Shown: one piece after another, positions 45,418 through 54,160 of the stretch
Position numbering within the stretch: the stretch's first letter is position 1
Layout of the letters: the number at the start of each line of letters is the position of its first letter
From: Litoribrevibacter euphylliae
GTDB taxonomy: Bacteria; Pseudomonadota; Gammaproteobacteria; Pseudomonadales; Litoribrevibacteraceae
Reading direction: 5' to 3'
Length of the DNA: 64,000 nucleotides
Assembly (NCBI RefSeq): GCF_042646085.1
Contig: NZ_JBHRSZ010000002.1
Span: 248,001 to 312,000, forward strand
Made by a program: the position numbers and the translations under genes
Notes under the pieces: generated by a model
What the model was told of the DNA's origin: nothing
Database searches by the model: none
What the model saw: only the letters and a program-made list of their open reading frames with translations

Positions 45418-45849
45418 TCAAACCGATAAACTAAATAACTGCAATGGTTCATCCTGATCCAATTTACGTGCCAACCTGAGAACCGTCTCATCAGGTATCT
45501 GGCGAATTACTTCTTCTGAACGACCGTCCATTACAGTGACTACCGTTTCCCCTGAATCATCATCAACACTGAAACGTAAATTACGTTGCTGGTTTTGAAT
45601 ATAATCATTCAATTTGGAAACCGCTTCATCCACTTGCTTTTCTTGTAGTTCAGTTTTCTCAGCGACACGCTTAGCAAGTTTTTCAGATTGTTCTTGTCTT
45701 ACATCAACACCTTTCGATGCCTGTTCAACCTGAGCACCTGAAACACCATTATAAGCCGTTGCTTTCGCCGATCCTTTAGTAGCAGATTCAGAGGGCTGTG
45801 CTTGAGGAGCTGAAGCAGCAAAACCTGCAGTCATTCTAATATCAGCCAT
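45418..45849 (-). CDS. flaG: FlaG family protein
   Basis: The 143-residue FlaG has a Gln/Ala/Ser-rich, poorly conserved N-terminal part (about 1-70) and the FlaG core in the second half, LNDYIQNQQRNLRFSVDDDSGETVVTVMDGRSEEVIRQIPDETVLRLARKL. FlaG is linked to control of filament length in polar flagella. AAGAGGTG before the ATG is a strong ribosome site. It follows flagellin A and precedes fliD, the usual order. Confidence 0.93.
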   Translation of the reverse strand: MADIRMTAGFAASAPQAQPSESATKGSAKATAYNGVSGAQVEQASKGVDVRQEQSEKLAKRVAEKTELQEKQVDEAVSKLNDYIQNQQRNLRFSVDDDSGETVVTVMDGRSEEVIRQIPDETVLRLARKLDQDEPLQLFSLSV

Positions 45850-45886
45850 AATTCACCTCTTAATTTATCTTTGCACGTTACCCGAA

Positions 45887-45921
45887 GGAGCTGCTTTTTC
45901 AGTATATGAAAGAACAGCTCC
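45887..45921 (-). repeat. long hairpin between flagellin A and flaG
   Basis: GGAGCTG and CAGCTCC close a stem that continues inward to 15 pairs with one mismatch and a 5-base loop. It starts 16 bases after the flagellin stop. No T run follows, so partial read-through to flaG is possible. It may protect the flagellin mRNA. Confidence 0.7.
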
Positions 45922-45936
45922 ATTCCTACTCTGCTA

Positions 45937-48174
45937 TTAACCCAACAGTGACAGAACCTGCTGAGGACGAGCATTTGCCTGAGACAACACTGAGATACCA
46001 GCTTGAATCAGTACCTGAGTACGTGATAGTTCAGCTGTTTCCGCCGCGTAATCCGCATCACGAATTCGAGAGTTCGAAGCACTCAAGTTTTCAGACGTAA
46101 TGGTTAAGTTACTGATAGTTGAGTTAAAGCGGTTTTGAGTTGCACCCAAGTTCGCTCGCTCGCTACTTACTTGTTGAAGAGCATTATCAACTGCGGTAAT
46201 AGCTGTTAATGCGCCATCCACTGTAGATAGATCCACATCTTTCAGGAAGGTGCCTGCCTCTTCTGCACCGTAAGTACCAGCGCGGAAGCCAAAGTCCTCA
46301 ATACCTCCCGTTTCAGAGTCAAGAGTAAACTCCCCGGCCGACTCCAGCCTCACTGTACTGGTAAAGGTATAACCTGCACCATTGACCCCCGCGTTAGCAG
46401 CAACCGTGTCAGGTAATGCAAGACCTGTCGCGTCAAACGCATTAGTCGCACCGTTCGCCTGATTACTCTCAACTGTAATATTACGCCCGTCTGCAGCACG
46501 AAGTTCAATACCATCACCTGCATCAACTGCAACAACACCAGTTTGACCAGAGATTGAGTTAATTGCGTCAACAGTATTACTCCGCCTATCAGACGCATCA
46601 CCACCAGCCGCACTTAAATCAATTGCAGTAGTACTCACACCGTTAATAGTAAATACAGCACCTGCTGCACCAACGGTTGTTCCTTGAGTACCTTTAACCA
46701 CATTCTCCTCTGCAACCGCAGTTACGCCAGTTTCTTCTGAGACTTCATTAATCGCAGCAGCACGAGCAATCGCGCTTGAAGAAATATAAGCCTCAAAACT
46801 AGCGCCAGTCTCACTATAGGAAGACGTATCATCTGCTGTTGTTGTTGCACGGATGGAAATACCGTTAATAGTCAAGTCGCCCGCATCGATGGTTGCCGGC
46901 GAAGCACTAGCCGCATCGGCAAATCTAGTTGAGCTCAACTGAGCCTTAGAGCCAGACTTAGTGCCTTCTGTAAAACCAGTATTTTCAATATTACCTGTTC
47001 CGCCTTCAATAGTAATATCCGATCCATCAGCCGATTGAAGCAAAATCGAGCCCGTTACTACTGACTCAACAGCACTTGCAACACCCGTATCAAGAGATGT
47101 GCCTAAACCTAGCTGAGCCGTCTGTGTCGCAGTGGCCATAGTGAATGAACTAATGGCAATATTGCGACCATCAGCCGCTGATAAGGTAATACCCGTATCG
47201 TCATCGCCAGTATTAATCGCAGTAACACCGGTTTGACCGGACACAGCATTAATGGCTGCTGCTATCGCTTCACGGTTAGTATCCGCATCCAGGTTAGCCG
47301 CAGTCGAGATAGCAATTGATACACCGTTAATTTCAAGGGTACCCGAGTCATCAGCATAGGTATTACCACCAGCCGATAACGCCTGGCCTTGAACCACTGT
47401 CTCCAGTGCTACAGCCGTCACACCTGTTTCATCGGACTTCTCATTAATTGCAGCTGCTTTAGCAATAGCACTAGAAGCAGAAAATGCAGTAGATGAAGTA
47501 TCAGCTGCTGATTTTGATGCATCAATGGACACACCATTAATCACTAAATCACCATTTGCAAGTGCATTAGCCTGATTATCGACATAGTTAACAGATGCGG
47601 CACCAGTAAGAACATCAGCAGTAATTTCACCACCCATTGCACTAACACCTGCAGTTTCAGCAACACCTAGGGTACTAGTCGTCACTTCACCAATAGACAC
47701 CTCAATGGAGTTACCTACGTTCGCACCCGTTTGGAAAGTAATTCCAGTGAACGAACCATCCAACAGAGACGTTCCGTTGAAGTTAGCTGTTTGCGAGACA
47801 TTTTCAATTTCATCAATCAACTGCTGAGCTTCTAAGTTCAAAGCTTCACGGTCGATAGCGTTGTTCGTGCCGTTCGCAGACTGAACAGCTAGTTCACGAA
47901 TACGCTGCAAGCTGTCTGTAATTGAATCAAGTGCACCTTCAGCCGTTTGAGCTAGAGATACACCATCAGCAGAGTTACGAATCGCTTGATTATTACCATT
48001 AATCTGAGAATCGAAACGCGTTGAAATGGAAAGACCCGCAGCATCATCTGCTGCGCTGTTAATACGTAAGCCCGAAGACAAACGCTGTAAAGCGGTATCG
48101 TTACCAGCTTGTGCGCTGTTCAAGTTACGCTGTGCATTCAAAGATGCAATATTGGTATTAATAATTTGTGGCAT
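45937..48174 (-). CDS. fliC: flagellin A
   Basis: A 745-residue flagellin, well above the typical 300-500. The conserved D0/D1 N-terminus (MPQIINTNIASLNAQRNL, LQRLSSGLRINSAADDAAGL) and C-terminus (NLSASNSRIRDADYAAETAELSRTQVLIQAG) are intact. The surface-exposed middle contains two copies of an about 140-residue repeat, each with INGVSI-type, SAIAKAAAINEKSDETGV-type and ADGRNI-type segments (flagellin-IN motifs), Ser/Thr-rich and without Cys. GGAG precedes the ATG. Two sigma-28 promoters lie upstream. It is divergent from the second flagellin. Confidence 0.96.
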   Translation of the reverse strand: MPQIINTNIASLNAQRNLNSAQAGNDTALQRLSSGLRINSAADDAAGLSISTRFDSQINGNNQAIRNSADGVSLAQTAEGALDSITDSLQRIRELAVQSANGTNNAIDREALNLEAQQLIDEIENVSQTANFNGTSLLDGSFTGITFQTGANVGNSIEVSIGEVTTSTLGVAETAGVSAMGGEITADVLTGAASVNYVDNQANALANGDLVINGVSIDASKSAADTSSTAFSASSAIAKAAAINEKSDETGVTAVALETVVQGQALSAGGNTYADDSGTLEINGVSIAISTAANLDADTNREAIAAAINAVSGQTGVTAINTGDDDTGITLSAADGRNIAISSFTMATATQTAQLGLGTSLDTGVASAVESVVTGSILLQSADGSDITIEGGTGNIENTGFTEGTKSGSKAQLSSTRFADAASASPATIDAGDLTINGISIRATTTADDTSSYSETGASFEAYISSSAIARAAAINEVSEETGVTAVAEENVVKGTQGTTVGAAGAVFTINGVSTTAIDLSAAGGDASDRRSNTVDAINSISGQTGVVAVDAGDGIELRAADGRNITVESNQANGATNAFDATGLALPDTVAANAGVNGAGYTFTSTVRLESAGEFTLDSETGGIEDFGFRAGTYGAEEAGTFLKDVDLSTVDGALTAITAVDNALQQVSSERANLGATQNRFNSTISNLTITSENLSASNSRIRDADYAAETAELSRTQVLIQAGISVLSQANARPQQVLSLLG

Positions 48175-48261
48175 GGTTCATTCTCCGTATTTTTTTGTTC
48201 GTCGTTTGACGAATTGATCCGGATTGACATTTAAGTGGCAAACAACCCATCTCAAAGAGTT

Positions 48262-48288
48262 TTATCGGCAATTTTTTTTTCAGCTTTA
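48262..48288 (-). promoter_or_regulatory. sigma-28 promoter P1 of flagellin A
   Basis: On the minus strand TAAA, 15 bases, GCCGATAA, which is the FliA consensus with correct spacing. The transcript leader would be about 80 bases. Confidence 0.88.
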
Positions 48289-48325
48289 GAAAAATATTGC
48301 ACCTTTAGCTTCTCCAATGACATCT

Positions 48326-48352
48326 TTATCGGCAGCCTAGCCTCAAGCTTTA
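48326..48352 (-). promoter_or_regulatory. sigma-28 promoter P2 of flagellin A
   Basis: A second TAAA-N15-GCCGATAA lies 64 bases upstream of P1 on the same strand, again with exact spacing. Together they form a tandem promoter. The 453-bp gap 48175-48627 also holds the sigma-54-like site of flagellin B and nothing else I can name. Confidence 0.88.
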
Positions 48353-48473
48353 ACGCTTTCTGTTATTAACCTGACAGATTTACGGCGAGTACTTGCCTCT
48401 TGAACCAACAACCTCTCAAACAACCTCATAAAACAAAATATAACCAACTGAAAAATAATGACTTTTTAATTTC

Positions 48474-48489
48474 TGGCCTAGCATCTGCC
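48474..48489 (+). promoter_or_regulatory. sigma-54-like promoter of flagellin B
   Basis: TGGCCT-N5-CTGC has the -24 GG and -12 GC at the exact distance, with 7 of 10 core matches to TGGCAC-N5-TTGC. It would give a leader of about 130 bases. No FliA site is seen for this gene, so sigma-54 control, with FleQ as activator, is plausible. Confidence 0.5.
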
Positions 48490-48627
48490 TTATTTCAAGC
48501 AAGCCAAAAACATTATCAAGTTAACGGCAAGAGTTTGCAGTGACAGTGGTAAGCAAGGAATACCTATGCGGTTCTAGCTGTCCTGCCATCTCATTCAAAT
48601 TCTTGAGAAAATGAGAAGGAGTTATCC

Positions 48628-50877
48628 ATGCCTCAGATTATTAACACCAACATTGCGTCGATTAACGCGCAACGTAACTTGAATGAGTCGCAGAGAGAAA
48701 ACCAAACCGCATTACAACGTTTGTCTTCTGGTTTGCGAATCAACAGTGCTAGGGACGACGCAGCAGGCCTTGCAATTTCTACCCGCTTTGACGCCCAAAT
48801 CGAGGGTACGCAACAAGCGACTCGAAATGCAGCCGACGGTATTTCTCTAGCCCAAACAGCTGAAGGCGCACTAGATACCGTAATTGAATCTTTACTTCGA
48901 ATTCGTGAACTTGCACTTCAATCAGCCAACGGAACTAATGATTCTACCGACCGTGAAGCACTGAACTTAGAGGTTCAGCAGCTCGTAAGTGAAATCCAAC
49001 GAGTCGCAGAAGATACGACCTTTAACGGGCAGCCACTGTTGGATGGCTCTTTCGAAGCAACTACATTCCAGATTGGTCCAAACAATGGTGACACCATAGA
49101 CATTTCGATCGGCCAAATGACCACCGATGTCTTAGGTGCTGGAGCAACGGCAGGTATTAGTGGCTTTGGCACCACCAGTACCGCTGCATCAACAGGCCCT
49201 AATGCATTATCTACTGGCGATCTCATTATTAATGGCGTGACTATCGGCACATCCTCTGGTGCAGATGATACAGCGTCATCAACAGATAAAAGCGGAAGCG
49301 CTATCGCAAAAGTAGCAGCAATCAATGAGAAATCCGAAGAAACCGGTGTTGTAGCTGAAGTTCTAGTAAATGAGCTTCAAGGTGTTGCGGTTTCAGCCGC
49401 TGCTGGCACATACCCTAGTGACACGGGTACATTCCAGATCAACGGTGTAGAAATTACTATTGCAACCGATGCTACCCTAGATAACGATGTAAACCGTGAA
49501 ACCGTAGTTGCAGCAATTAATGCGGTATCAGGTCTAACTGGTGTAGAAGCTTTAAACACCAACAACGATGCTACAGGTATCCGTTTGACAGCTGAAGACG
49601 GTCGAAACATCACAATTAATATGAGTGATTTAGGGGGATCTGCAACGGGTGCAGGTGGTCTATCCGCAGCCGATATAGGCCTTGGCTCTAATGCGACAGG
49701 TGCTGCAGACTTCACTTCTGCTGGCGGCTATGTACTTAGCAGCATTTCAAATGAACCCATTGTCATTGATGGCGATAGTGACCTGACAACCAATGCAGGA
49801 CTTAACCGTGGCACCTATGAGGCCAACATTGCTGGTGTAACATCACTACCTAGCAACTCCGATTTGACAGCTGCAGCGGCCTCTTCAGCAACAGCAAACA
49901 CTCTTGTTAGTGGTGACTTGGTAATCAATGGAGTAACAATTCCGGCCTCTACTGCTCAGGATGACATCTACTCTTTCTCTGGTACCACAACAACTGCAGC
50001 CGGAGGTGTCGATACTAGCTGGGTCTCTGCGTCAGCCATTGCTAAAGCAGCAGCAATTAACAAAGCTGCGGAGCAAACCGGTGTAGATGCAAGAGCGCTT
50101 GAGAATACAGTTGTCGGTTTTGATCAAGGTTTACCAGGTGGTACAGCTGCGATTGCAGGGGGAACAATTACAATTAATGGCGTTCAAGTAACAATTTCAA
50201 CTCTGGATACAACCGTAGCTGCCACAGATGATACTAATGCAGAGCAAAATAGATTAACTGCCGTAAATGCCATTAACTCCGTCGCAGGCCAAACAGGGGT
50301 TGTTGCCATTGATACCGGATCATCCACTGAAGGTATAAGACTCGTAGCTGAAGATGGCCGAAATGTTGTCATCGAACTAAGTGATCCGAACCTAAGACTT
50401 GCTGCCGGTATCAATGGTCACGGTACAGCTACGGAACCTGCTGTATTTGTTGGCGCAGTAGAGCTTTCAGCAGCCAAAGAGTTCGAATTAAGAACAACTA
50501 CCGGCAATATTGAAGCTAATTCAGGCTTACGTGTAGGCTTCTATGGAGGCGCCACTGACGGTCAATTCTTGGAAGATATCGACATCTCAACAGTAGAAGG
50601 AGCACTCGAAGCCCTAGCTGCTGTGGATAATGCAGTTGATACGGTTAACTTCCAGCGTGCCGATCTCGGTGCCTACATGAATCGTTTCGAATCTACAATT
50701 CAGAACCTTCAAATAAGCAACGAGAACTTAAGTGCATCAAACTCTCGGATTCGTGATGCAGACTACGCTGCAGAAACAGCCGAGCTATCTAGAACGAATA
50801 TTCTGCAACAAGCTGGGATTTCAGTTCTTTCTCAGGCAAATTCTCAGCCTGAACAGGTGCTATCTTTGCTTCAATAA
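48628..50877 (+). CDS. flagellin B
   Basis: A 749-residue flagellin, paralogue of flagellin A. The terminal D0/D1 domains are nearly interchangeable with A (MPQIINTNIASINAQRNL; NLSASNSRIRDADYAAETAELSRTNILQQAG). The middle again has two tandem 140-residue repeats (INGVTI, SAIAKVAAINEKSEETGV, EDGRNI), but the sequence has diverged strongly. AAGGAG lies six bases before the ATG. It is followed by a strong terminator, so it is monocistronic. Different promoter type from A suggests a different time or place in the filament. Confidence 0.96.
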   Translation: MPQIINTNIASINAQRNLNESQRENQTALQRLSSGLRINSARDDAAGLAISTRFDAQIEGTQQATRNAADGISLAQTAEGALDTVIESLLRIRELALQSANGTNDSTDREALNLEVQQLVSEIQRVAEDTTFNGQPLLDGSFEATTFQIGPNNGDTIDISIGQMTTDVLGAGATAGISGFGTTSTAASTGPNALSTGDLIINGVTIGTSSGADDTASSTDKSGSAIAKVAAINEKSEETGVVAEVLVNELQGVAVSAAAGTYPSDTGTFQINGVEITIATDATLDNDVNRETVVAAINAVSGLTGVEALNTNNDATGIRLTAEDGRNITINMSDLGGSATGAGGLSAADIGLGSNATGAADFTSAGGYVLSSISNEPIVIDGDSDLTTNAGLNRGTYEANIAGVTSLPSNSDLTAAAASSATANTLVSGDLVINGVTIPASTAQDDIYSFSGTTTTAAGGVDTSWVSASAIAKAAAINKAAEQTGVDARALENTVVGFDQGLPGGTAAIAGGTITINGVQVTISTLDTTVAATDDTNAEQNRLTAVNAINSVAGQTGVVAIDTGSSTEGIRLVAEDGRNVVIELSDPNLRLAAGINGHGTATEPAVFVGAVELSAAKEFELRTTTGNIEANSGLRVGFYGGATDGQFLEDIDISTVEGALEALAAVDNAVDTVNFQRADLGAYMNRFESTIQNLQISNENLSASNSRIRDADYAAETAELSRTNILQQAGISVLSQANSQPEQVLSLLQ

Positions 50878-50898
50878 TGTTGTAAAGAGTACTTATTT

Positions 50899-50924
50899 AA
50901 ACCGGCCTCTGGCCGGTTTTTTTG
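50899..50924 (+). terminator. rho-independent terminator of flagellin B
   Basis: AAACCGGCC and GGCCGGTTT form a 9-bp stem with a TCT loop, followed by a T run, 21 bases after the stop. Confidence 0.95.
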
Positions 50925-51024
50925 TGCTTATAAAACGCATTGCAGTGATCAACTAATACCTAACAAAGTTTGCCGTTTTTCTTCCTAAAATTGCCTTACC
51001 TTTCGGTTACTTGGTGCCGCCTAT

Positions 51025-51035
51025 CCCCCCCCCCC
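51025..51035 (+). repeat. homopolymeric C11 tract upstream of TPR-methyltransferase gene
   Basis: Eleven consecutive C, 46 bases upstream of the sigma-54 promoter. Such tracts mutate by slippage. The location in an upstream activator region would make it able to shift spacing between an activator site and the promoter. Confidence 0.9.
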
Positions 51036-51080
51036 TTTAATACAAAACCTAACACAATGATTTTAAAGACTTTTTAAACT

Positions 51081-51096
51081 TGGCACTTGTCTTGCT
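51081..51096 (+). promoter_or_regulatory. consensus sigma-54 promoter
   Basis: TGGCAC-TTGTC-TTGCT matches the -24/-12 consensus in every core position with exact spacing, 50 bases upstream of the TPR-methyltransferase start. The leader would be about 40 bases and contains AAGGA before the ATG. FleQ, encoded in this window, is the natural activator. Confidence 0.9.
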
Positions 51097-51145
51097 CAAA
51101 TATAATAAAAGCGAAAACGCATGATCTATTTAAGAAGGATTAGTC

Positions 51146-53203
51146 ATGAACGCAATCAGCCAACAAATTCAAGATAAGCACCCACAGTTTAACCAAACAA
51201 TTGATGGTGCATCACGTTTAGTTCTAGCTAACGAATATTACAACCGTTCAGTTCAAGCCGATCTATCAATTGAAGAACGCATCAAAGAACGTCTGAAAGC
51301 TAAAAAGATTTGCCTTGAGGTTCTTACTGAAGAACCGGATCAAGTAGACATGCTTAATATCATGGGCCGTATCTCAATTGATGAGATGGATTTTGATTCT
51401 GCTCTGGTCTTACTGACTAAAGCACTAAAAGCAGATCCAGAAGTCATTAACAGCTGGATCAATATGGCATATTTACACCTTGTATGCCGTAAGCCGGAAC
51501 ATGCTGAGAAATGCATTAATCACGCACTAAAGCTTGAGCCTGAAGACCTAAAGGCTTTAAAAGTTCTTGCTTATACCAAGCTTCAGCAGGGTAACTTTAT
51601 AGAAGCATTCCAAACTTACCGAGCTCTTGTTAATCAAGGTTTGATCGATGAGACAATTCAGTCAGGCCTCGCCCAATCAGCACCAATGATCAAGGCTGAA
51701 GCATTTGATTCTCAGTTACAATCGGACGTAGAGAGCTTTATGAAGCTGCCGGAAGTTAACCCGGAAGCTTTTGCCCCACTAGCAACTTCATTACTAGATC
51801 ACAAGTACGGATTAAGTGACGATGACAGTCAATTAAATCTTGATGAACTTGCAAATGATCATTTTTTACTGACGTGCCTTAGTAATATCCAAATGCCATC
51901 CAAAGTTATTGAAGAGCTTGCCCGTTCTCTGCGTTATTGCGTATTGGCGGATAGCCTACACAACACTCGTATTCGAGATGAACTTGTCAATTTAGCGGTT
52001 GCTTTAAGCCTATACAGCTCGAACAACGAATTCGTAATGGAAATTAAGCCCGATGAACAAAAGGGCTTAGAGTCATTAATCATGCTTCTTAACGGTTTCG
52101 TTGCAGACAAAACCTGGCATCCAAATGATATCTGTGGAGCAATGGTGTTAGTGACCATGTATCAGCCAATCTCATCTCTTGGTATTTCAGAAGATATCTC
52201 TGAACGCTCCATCAATGATTGGGCTGATTTTATGCAACCAATCGTAGAAAAAACTCTGTTTGATAATCTATATCTAACTGAGTTGGCGTCTGAAAACCTT
52301 AAAATTACCGAAACGAGCCAACAACCTGAATCAAACGTTATTTGTGATCACTACAGCGAATCTCCGTATCCTCGTTGGACATCACTAGGTTATCACACAC
52401 CAACAGATTACCTTCAGGCACTACACACTGAATTGCCACATTTCCAACCGTCAAAAGAGCTAAAAAACAAGACGCTTGAATTCTTGGTGGCTGGTTGCGG
52501 TACAGGCCTTCAAGCAATTCGTGCAGCTAAATACTTTAATAACATCAAAGTTACTGCCATAGACCTGTCATCTTCGTCTATTGCTTATGCTCGCATGATG
52601 GCAGCTAAATTGCGTGTAGAGAATGTAGAATTTCTTGAAGGTAACCTTCTTGATGTCAAAAAATTGGGTAAAACGTTTGATGTCATCGAATGCTCAGGTG
52701 TACTACACCATATGCCAGAACCTGAAGAGGGTCTAAACGCTCTCTATGAAGTACTGGCAGATCACGGTCTTATCAAAATCGGTTTGTATAGCGAGCTAGC
52801 TCGCCAGCAAATTTCAGCGACAAAAGAAATCATCGAAACCAACGACATCAAACCAACTCTGGAGAATATCCAACAATTCAGAGCTATGTTGATGAACAAA
52901 GAAATTGATGGTCAGTTTGATGAGATCGTAAGTCGCCCAGATTTTTATACAACCAGTGGCTGTCAAGACCTGCTTTTCAATCCAATAGAGCACTTATATA
53001 CATTGCCTAAGATTGAAAGTCTCTTGGCCAAGTTTGATCTTAACTTCCTAGGCTTTATTGGCATAAACAACCGATATAAAGCGCAGTTTGACTCTGCATT
53101 CCCACTAGATCAAACACGCTCAAGCCTTTCTAACTGGGATCAAGTTGAGCAAGCAAACCCTCAAATGTTTAATTGTATGTATCAACTATATTGCTCAAAA
53201 TAG
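51146..53203 (+). CDS. TPR-repeat SAM-dependent methyltransferase
   Basis: A 685-residue protein. TPR repeats fill about 50-180 (VDMLNIMGRISIDEMDFDSALVLLTKALKADPEVINSWINMAYLHL). A helical middle leads to a methyltransferase domain with motif I FLVAGCGTGLQAIRA near 446, VTAIDLSSSSIAYARMMA, and IECSGVLHHMPEPEEGL. A TPR-methyltransferase of this type recurs in polar flagellar loci and could act on flagellin or its glycan; the substrate is inferred. It has its own sigma-54 promoter, and a hairpin separates it from the two sulfotransferase genes. Confidence 0.85.
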   Translation: MNAISQQIQDKHPQFNQTIDGASRLVLANEYYNRSVQADLSIEERIKERLKAKKICLEVLTEEPDQVDMLNIMGRISIDEMDFDSALVLLTKALKADPEVINSWINMAYLHLVCRKPEHAEKCINHALKLEPEDLKALKVLAYTKLQQGNFIEAFQTYRALVNQGLIDETIQSGLAQSAPMIKAEAFDSQLQSDVESFMKLPEVNPEAFAPLATSLLDHKYGLSDDDSQLNLDELANDHFLLTCLSNIQMPSKVIEELARSLRYCVLADSLHNTRIRDELVNLAVALSLYSSNNEFVMEIKPDEQKGLESLIMLLNGFVADKTWHPNDICGAMVLVTMYQPISSLGISEDISERSINDWADFMQPIVEKTLFDNLYLTELASENLKITETSQQPESNVICDHYSESPYPRWTSLGYHTPTDYLQALHTELPHFQPSKELKNKTLEFLVAGCGTGLQAIRAAKYFNNIKVTAIDLSSSSIAYARMMAAKLRVENVEFLEGNLLDVKKLGKTFDVIECSGVLHHMPEPEEGLNALYEVLADHGLIKIGLYSELARQQISATKEIIETNDIKPTLENIQQFRAMLMNKEIDGQFDEIVSRPDFYTTSGCQDLLFNPIEHLYTLPKIESLLAKFDLNFLGFIGINNRYKAQFDSAFPLDQTRSSLSNWDQVEQANPQMFNCMYQLYCSK

Positions 53204-53208
53204 AAAAT

Positions 53209-53237
53209 AAAGGTGGTCCCCAGCAAGGACCACCTTT
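53209..53237 (+). terminator. hairpin between TPR-methyltransferase and sulfotransferase genes
   Basis: A perfect 11-bp stem (AAAGGTGGTCC with GGACCACCTTT, 7-base loop) starts six bases after the stop. Only TTT follows, so termination is probably partial and the downstream sulfotransferases may be expressed at a lower level from the same transcript. Confidence 0.65.
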
Positions 53238-53253
53238 ACTACAGGATAAAAAA

Positions 53254-54150
53254 ATGCAGAGCGAGCTACTAGACATAATCAAAAGAGACTTTATTGCAAG
53301 CCAAGAAATAGAGTACGGATTAAATGACCTCGAAAGCATATGTCTTGTCGTTGGGCCGTATAGAAATCTTACTACTTTACTTTCAGCAATTGTTTCTCTA
53401 CATCCAAATATTCAGGTACTCAATCATGCCTTTGAACGAGTATTAACCATCAAGAACATTAATTTTTTTGATGAGTTCCAGATTGAAAAACTAGATAGCT
53501 TTATCAAATATGTAATATACATTTCTGCTTCGGGAACCAGAGGAAGCTTTGGAGGATCAATACTACACTCTCATGCATTCGCGAATTATCCCGGTATGCA
53601 AGCGGCTTATACAAACAGATATGGAAAACAAACAGTAAAGAAAAACATTAAAAGTATTTTTTGGAAAGAATCACTTACTGTAACCCGTTACCTACAAAAT
53701 CTACCCGAAAAGAGTCTAGACTCTCTATTAGAGAATAATAAAAAAATCAAACTACTACTTCCAATTAGAAATCCTATTGATTGTGGAATTTCTAATTTAA
53801 AAACAGGCAGTATGGCTAAAGAGTTAACAGGAAAGAAATTACCAGAGCTTAGAGATGCCTTCACTGCCATCATCAAAATTTTTGAATGGTTCCAAGATAT
53901 AAAGAGAGATCATCCAGAGCAGACCATAATTATTACTCAAAGAGACTTAGAAAATAAGAGTATTAGCTCTATAAGTAGTTTCTTAGGAGTTAAAGAAACT
54001 TCTGAATGGACCGAAGACATAATTAATTCTACATCTATAAAACCATCTTATGTAATAGACAATGAAATCACTAATCTATTTACAGAAATAATAAACAAAT
54101 CCAATCTATCAGTAAGTTTAAAAAATTTAGTTATGAACCAAATTAATTAA
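53254..54150 (+). CDS. sulfotransferase-like protein
   Basis: I chose the ATG at 53254, preceded by AGGAT seven bases upstream; the longer reading would run through the hairpin. The 298-residue product has the layout of PAPS-dependent sulfotransferases: a 5'-phosphosulfate loop-like segment near 31-46 (LVVGPYRNLTTLLSAIVSLHPN) and a 3'-phosphate site near 168-182 (LLLPIRNPIDCGISN). The loop lacks the usual Lys/Ser pattern of the SGTT class, so activity is not certain. Base use is clearly more AT-rich than the flagellar genes beside it, suggesting transfer. It is 10 bases from the next gene. Confidence 0.7.
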   Translation: MQSELLDIIKRDFIASQEIEYGLNDLESICLVVGPYRNLTTLLSAIVSLHPNIQVLNHAFERVLTIKNINFFDEFQIEKLDSFIKYVIYISASGTRGSFGGSILHSHAFANYPGMQAAYTNRYGKQTVKKNIKSIFWKESLTVTRYLQNLPEKSLDSLLENNKKIKLLLPIRNPIDCGISNLKTGSMAKELTGKKLPELRDAFTAIIKIFEWFQDIKRDHPEQTIIITQRDLENKSISSISSFLGVKETSEWTEDIINSTSIKPSYVIDNEITNLFTEIINKSNLSVSLKNLVMNQIN

Positions 54151-54160
54151 TAGGTATAAC

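Noticed and set aside
48383..48396. Second sigma-54-like site for flagellin B (CGGCGAG...TTGC)
   Set aside because: The GG to GC distance is one base too short. The same defect applies to the similar sequence at 48525-48538.
53173..53253. N-terminal extension of the first sulfotransferase
   Set aside because: It would run through the hairpin and overlap the preceding gene; the ATG at 53254 has a proper ribosome site.
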